From contig JAKLGB010000005.1 of the NCBI GenBank assembly GCA_022710895.1, forward strand, positions 1-35,613: a DNA stretch of 35,613 nt, read 5' to 3'. The notes under the pieces were generated by a model. It was not told where the DNA came from, ran no database searches, and worked only from the letters and a program-made list of their open reading frames with translations. Positions 32,881 to 35,613 of this stretch are shown here, in pieces; positions within the stretch are counted from its first letter, which is position 1; each line of letters starts with the position of its first letter. This DNA comes from Bacillota bacterium. GTDB lineage: Bacteria; Bacillota_I; Bacilli_A; Izemoplasmatales; Hujiaoplasmataceae. A program made the position numbers and the translations under genes.

Positions 32881-33762
32881 ATGGCAAAGTTCCGCATCGT
32901 CACCGATTCCTGCATCGACCTACCGGCTTCGATGGTTTCCGATTTGGGAATCGAGGTCATCCCGATGACCGTGACCGTAGAAGGTCGATCGTATCGCAAT
33001 TTCCCCGACGAACGGGAAATCAAATCAGAGGTTTTTTACGACATCTTGCGTTCGCAGAAAGTCACGACCACTTCGCAACTGAATCCTGCGGATCATGAAG
33101 CAGCGATGACGAAATGGCTCGACTTGGGGTATGACATCCTTTCCATCTCCTTTTCCAGCGCGCTTTCCGGTTCCTATCAATCCGCCGTCATCGCGGCCAA
33201 AGAATTAAGGGAACGGTATCCCGAACGTCGGATCGTCCTCGTGGATTCCTTATGCGCTTCGATGGGACAAGGACTATTGGTGACCCATGCCGCCCGATTG
33301 CAGATGGCAAATCACCCAATCGACACCGTTGCCCAATGGTTGGAAGACAACAAACAAAAAATCTGCCACTTGTTTACGGTGGCCGATCTCAATCATCTCA
33401 AGCGGGGCGGGCGCCTGTCGGCCGGAAAAGCCTTCATCGGAACCCTCATTCAACTCAAACCGATCCTGCATGTCGACGAGAAGGGGAAACTCGTTCCGAT
33501 CGGTTCGGCAAGGGGACGCCGGCACGCCATCAATCGTATGATCGATCGAATCGCGGAAACGATTGAAAAACCCGAAGGGCAAACCCTCTTCCTGTCCCAC
33601 GGAGACTGTTTGGAAGAAGCGTTAGAAATGAAACTGAAAATTATGGAACGTCTTCCTGTTCATGATGTCGTGGTCCATACCATCGGACCTGTCATCGGCA
33701 GCCACTCCGGTGTCGGCACCATTGCGGTGTTTTATCTAGGAAAAGAACGCTCCCAAGCATAA
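32881..33762 (+). CDS. DegV family fatty-acid-binding protein (FakB-like)
   Basis: The 293-residue soluble protein starts with IVTDSCIDLP, the DegV signature, followed by TTTSQLNP, the lipid-contacting ISFSSALSGSYQSA, DSLCASMGQG, the HLKRGGRLS loop and the C-terminal TIGPVIGSHSGVGTIAVFYLG (key G, P, G, H, G, G). DegV proteins bind a single fatty acid and, as FakB, present it to fatty acid kinase FakA for incorporation into phospholipid. No fakA is nearby. ATG 32881 follows GGAGG. The gene is monocistronic, with a shared terminator. Confidence 0.95.
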   Translation: MAKFRIVTDSCIDLPASMVSDLGIEVIPMTVTVEGRSYRNFPDEREIKSEVFYDILRSQKVTTTSQLNPADHEAAMTKWLDLGYDILSISFSSALSGSYQSAVIAAKELRERYPERRIVLVDSLCASMGQGLLVTHAARLQMANHPIDTVAQWLEDNKQKICHLFTVADLNHLKRGGRLSAGKAFIGTLIQLKPILHVDEKGKLVPIGSARGRRHAINRMIDRIAETIEKPEGQTLFLSHGDCLEEALEMKLKIMERLPVHDVVVHTIGPVIGSHSGVGTIAVFYLGKERSQA

Positions 33763-33774
33763 GATAAAAAAATA

Positions 33775-33814
33775 AAAAGGGCTTCAGTCGGTTTGGCTGA
33801 AGCCCTTTTGTTTT
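33775..33814. terminator. Bidirectional terminator between degV and the hydrogenase gene
   Basis: A 13-base perfect stem AAAAGGGCTTCAG/CTGAAGCCCTTTT (33775-33809) is followed by T-runs on both strands: TTTTGTTTT on plus and a long T/A tract on minus. The facing genes converge here. Confidence 0.93.
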
Positions 33815-33850
33815 GCTCTCATCCGAAAGGGGGCATCGGATGAGTGGTCC

Positions 33851-35572
33851 TCATTGGTGGTTTCGCGGATGATAATGCGTGTGAAGAAGTTTGTGGGAAA
33901 GATGCCCCAATGGGGCTTCTAGATAAGCTCGATACAACTCCTGAACCGCCGGGGATTCGTGAGATTTACGTAGTGGCATCGACTGATCCAACCGATACGT
34001 CGCTTCGATGCGGTCTGTCCGTGTCTTTTTGATGGTCCCGTACGGTTGACCGCCGCCCCCGATGCATCCTCCGGGGCAACACATGATTTCGATGAAGGCG
34101 TACGGAGACGTACCATTTTGGACTTGGTCGGCGATAATCCGCGCTTGCCCAAGCCCGTGGGCAACGGCGAATCGTAACGTTTGTCCCCCGAGTTCCACCT
34201 GAGTTTCCTTGATTCCCTGCATTCCGCGGACATCTTCGAAATCCAGTTGATCCAATGGTTTTTGATTAACTATTTCATAGACTGTCCGAAGTGCGGCTTC
34301 CATGACTCCCCCAGTGGCTCCGAAAATGGCTGCAGCTCCGGTGGTGATTCCAAACGGATCGTCAAACGGCATTTCCTCAAGTTGATCGAAATCGATCCCC
34401 ATTTGGTCGATCATTTTTCCGAGTTCACGGGTCGTGAGCACGACATCGACGTCGGGATGGATGCCGTCAAGGCGCATCTCCGATCTTCCGGCTTCGTATT
34501 TTTTGGCGGTGCACGGCATGATGGAAACCACCGCCAACGAATCCGGTGAAACCTTCAGTTGACCGGCAAAATACGTTTTCGCCAACGCTCCGAACATCTG
34601 TTGGGGCGACTTGCATGTAGAAATATGGTCCAAAATCGTCGGATAATGTTGTTCCGCAAAATTGATCCAACCCGGACAACACGACGTCATCATCGGGAGA
34701 ACCCCACCGGTGGCCATCCGTTGTAACAACTCCGAACCTTCTTCCATAATGGTGAGGTCGGCGGTGAAATCCGTATCGAAGACATAATGAAAACCCAGTA
34801 GTTTTAAGGCCGCCACGACCTTCCCGGTCACGATCGATCCGGAGGCAAGCCCCAGGGATTCGCCCAGGGAAACCCGGACCGCGGGCGCCACTTGGACCAC
34901 AACGGTTTTTTCTTTTTCGTGGAGGATTTTCCAAACTTTATCCGTGTCATCGTGTTCCATGATCGCCCCAACGGGACAGACAGAGGCGCATTGTCCGCAA
35001 AACGTACAGAATGAATCCTCCAAGGGCCGTCCGTATGCAGGGGTGATGACGGCGTCATGACTGCGTCCCATCAACTCCAGGACGTTGACGCCTTGAATGT
35101 TCTTACAGATGTCGATGCAGCGTCCGCATTTGATGCAACGATTGGGATTGCGGACCAAAGAGGGGTTATGGTCATCGACATCTTTGACATGCAGCACCGA
35201 CTCAAAGCGGTTCTGATCGATTCCCAATTTGTTGGCCAACGACTGCAATTCACATTCCATGTTCTTTGGACAAGCGGTGCAGTTGGCATCATGGTTTGCC
35301 AGAATCAGTTCGGTGATGGTTTTTCGCGCATTCAGAACCCGCGGGGAGTTCGTTTTCACGACCATTCCTTCGCGGACGGGTGTCGAGCAAGAGGTGACGA
35401 GCCCTTTTTGACCTTCTAATTCGACAACGCAAATACGACATTCGGACTGCAATCCCAAATCGGGATAATAACACAAGGTGGGGATGTTGATGTTGTTCAT
35501 CCGCGCGGCGTTCAGAATGGTGGTCCCTTCCGGAACGGAAAGTTCGATGTTGTTGATTTTGAGATGGATCAT
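33851..35572 (-). CDS. hndD: [FeFe] hydrogenase catalytic subunit (HndD/HydA type, group A)
   Basis: The 573-residue soluble enzyme interconverts protons, electrons and H2. Domains in order are a [2Fe-2S] ferredoxin-like domain (LCYYPDLGLQSECRIC...C), a His/Cys cluster domain (HDANCTACPKNMEC), two [4Fe-4S] sites (CIKCGRCIDIC and CTFCGQCASVCP) and the H-cluster domain with L1 TSCCPGW (~296), L2 MPCTAKKYEA (~352) and L3 EIMCCPGGCIGGGGQP (~495). The C-terminal small-subunit region ends SHKLLHTHY, as in HndD. Such subunits usually work with NuoE/NuoF-like partners as NAD(P)-linked or electron-bifurcating hydrogenases; any partner lies beyond the right edge. ATG 35572 follows GAGGTG by 6 bases. 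The last 41 bases may hold an upstream gene's end, but the frame cannot be settled. Confidence 0.95.
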   Translation of the reverse strand: MIHLKINNIELSVPEGTTILNAARMNNINIPTLCYYPDLGLQSECRICVVELEGQKGLVTSCSTPVREGMVVKTNSPRVLNARKTITELILANHDANCTACPKNMECELQSLANKLGIDQNRFESVLHVKDVDDHNPSLVRNPNRCIKCGRCIDICKNIQGVNVLELMGRSHDAVITPAYGRPLEDSFCTFCGQCASVCPVGAIMEHDDTDKVWKILHEKEKTVVVQVAPAVRVSLGESLGLASGSIVTGKVVAALKLLGFHYVFDTDFTADLTIMEEGSELLQRMATGGVLPMMTSCCPGWINFAEQHYPTILDHISTCKSPQQMFGALAKTYFAGQLKVSPDSLAVVSIMPCTAKKYEAGRSEMRLDGIHPDVDVVLTTRELGKMIDQMGIDFDQLEEMPFDDPFGITTGAAAIFGATGGVMEAALRTVYEIVNQKPLDQLDFEDVRGMQGIKETQVELGGQTLRFAVAHGLGQARIIADQVQNGTSPYAFIEIMCCPGGCIGGGGQPYGTIKKTRTDRIEATYRLDQSMPLRKSHESPAVQELYRAYLEAPLGHLSHKLLHTHYHPRNHQ

Positions 35573-35613
35573 TGGGTTCACCTCACTCGGACCAAACGCC
35601 GCAGCGTTCGATA

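Noticed and set aside
1-35613. CRISPR arrays, tRNA or rRNA genes, insertion sequences, prophage
   Set aside because: I saw no regularly spaced repeats, no tRNA cloverleaf or rRNA sequence, and no transposase, integrase or phage gene.

Overview
The window looks like a chromosomal stretch from an anaerobic, fermentative, Gram-positive-type bacterium of the Bacillota or a close relative. G+C is roughly half by eye. The evidence is a CapABC-type tyrosine-kinase polysaccharide locus, a class I desulfoferrodoxin, an [FeFe] hydrogenase with HndD-type architecture, GTP-dependent PEP carboxykinase, tryptophanase, DegV, PadR and HAAS-domain proteins, strong Shine-Dalgarno sites and intrinsic terminators. 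TGA is a normal stop here: several genes end in TGA and the histidine kinase TGA lies inside its own terminator hairpin, so the Mycoplasma code does not apply. I saw no rRNA, tRNA, CRISPR array, transposase, phage gene or replication origin.

Bases 1-7570 hold a cell-surface polysaccharide region, all on the minus strand. It contains chain-length regulator, tyrosine kinase and PHP-type tyrosine phosphatase (capA-capB-capC), then an OmpR-type two-component pair, then the N-terminal part of a membrane CapD/FlaA1-like sugar-nucleotide enzyme running off the left edge. Upstream sit two tandem undecaprenyl-diphosphatase (UppP) paralogues, which would recycle the lipid carrier such a pathway consumes.

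Bases 7570-13240 hold a superoxide reductase, a DUF2804/DUF1292 pair, an acyltransferase with an added zinc ribbon that is tightly coupled to a GltS-family transporter, and a divergent ferritin-like/CCC1 metal transporter. Bases 13235-20020 hold an ABC/FtsX exporter pair and two cyclic-di-GMP proteins: an intact PAS-GGDEF-HD-GYP protein and a Cache-GGDEF protein whose reading frame is interrupted by TGA at codon 43.

Bases 20100-23980 carry tryptophanase and GTP-PEPCK, divergently placed around an A+T-rich spacer of about 580 bases. Bases 24100-28990 form one probable operon: UV endonuclease UvsE with a C-terminal extension, then two phytoene-desaturase-like FAD oxidoreductases, one carrying a C-terminal cysteine-rich Fe-S-like domain. 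Bases 29010-35613 hold small regulatory and stress units (an ABC-like ATPase, PadR-HAAS, XRE-Nudix), a DegV protein and the hydrogenase subunit at the right edge.

Most transcription units can be delimited. I found sigma-A-like promoters with 17-18 base spacers, or extended -10 elements (TGnTATAAT type), and rho-independent terminators for most of them. The most noteworthy items are the interrupted diguanylate cyclase, the uvsE/FAD-oxidoreductase operon with its unusual Fe-S-like tail, the acyltransferase-zinc ribbon/transporter pair, the ferritin-CCC1 fusion, and operator-like palindromes inside the PadR and XRE promoters. I did not find a clear candidate for a wholly new defence or mobile system.
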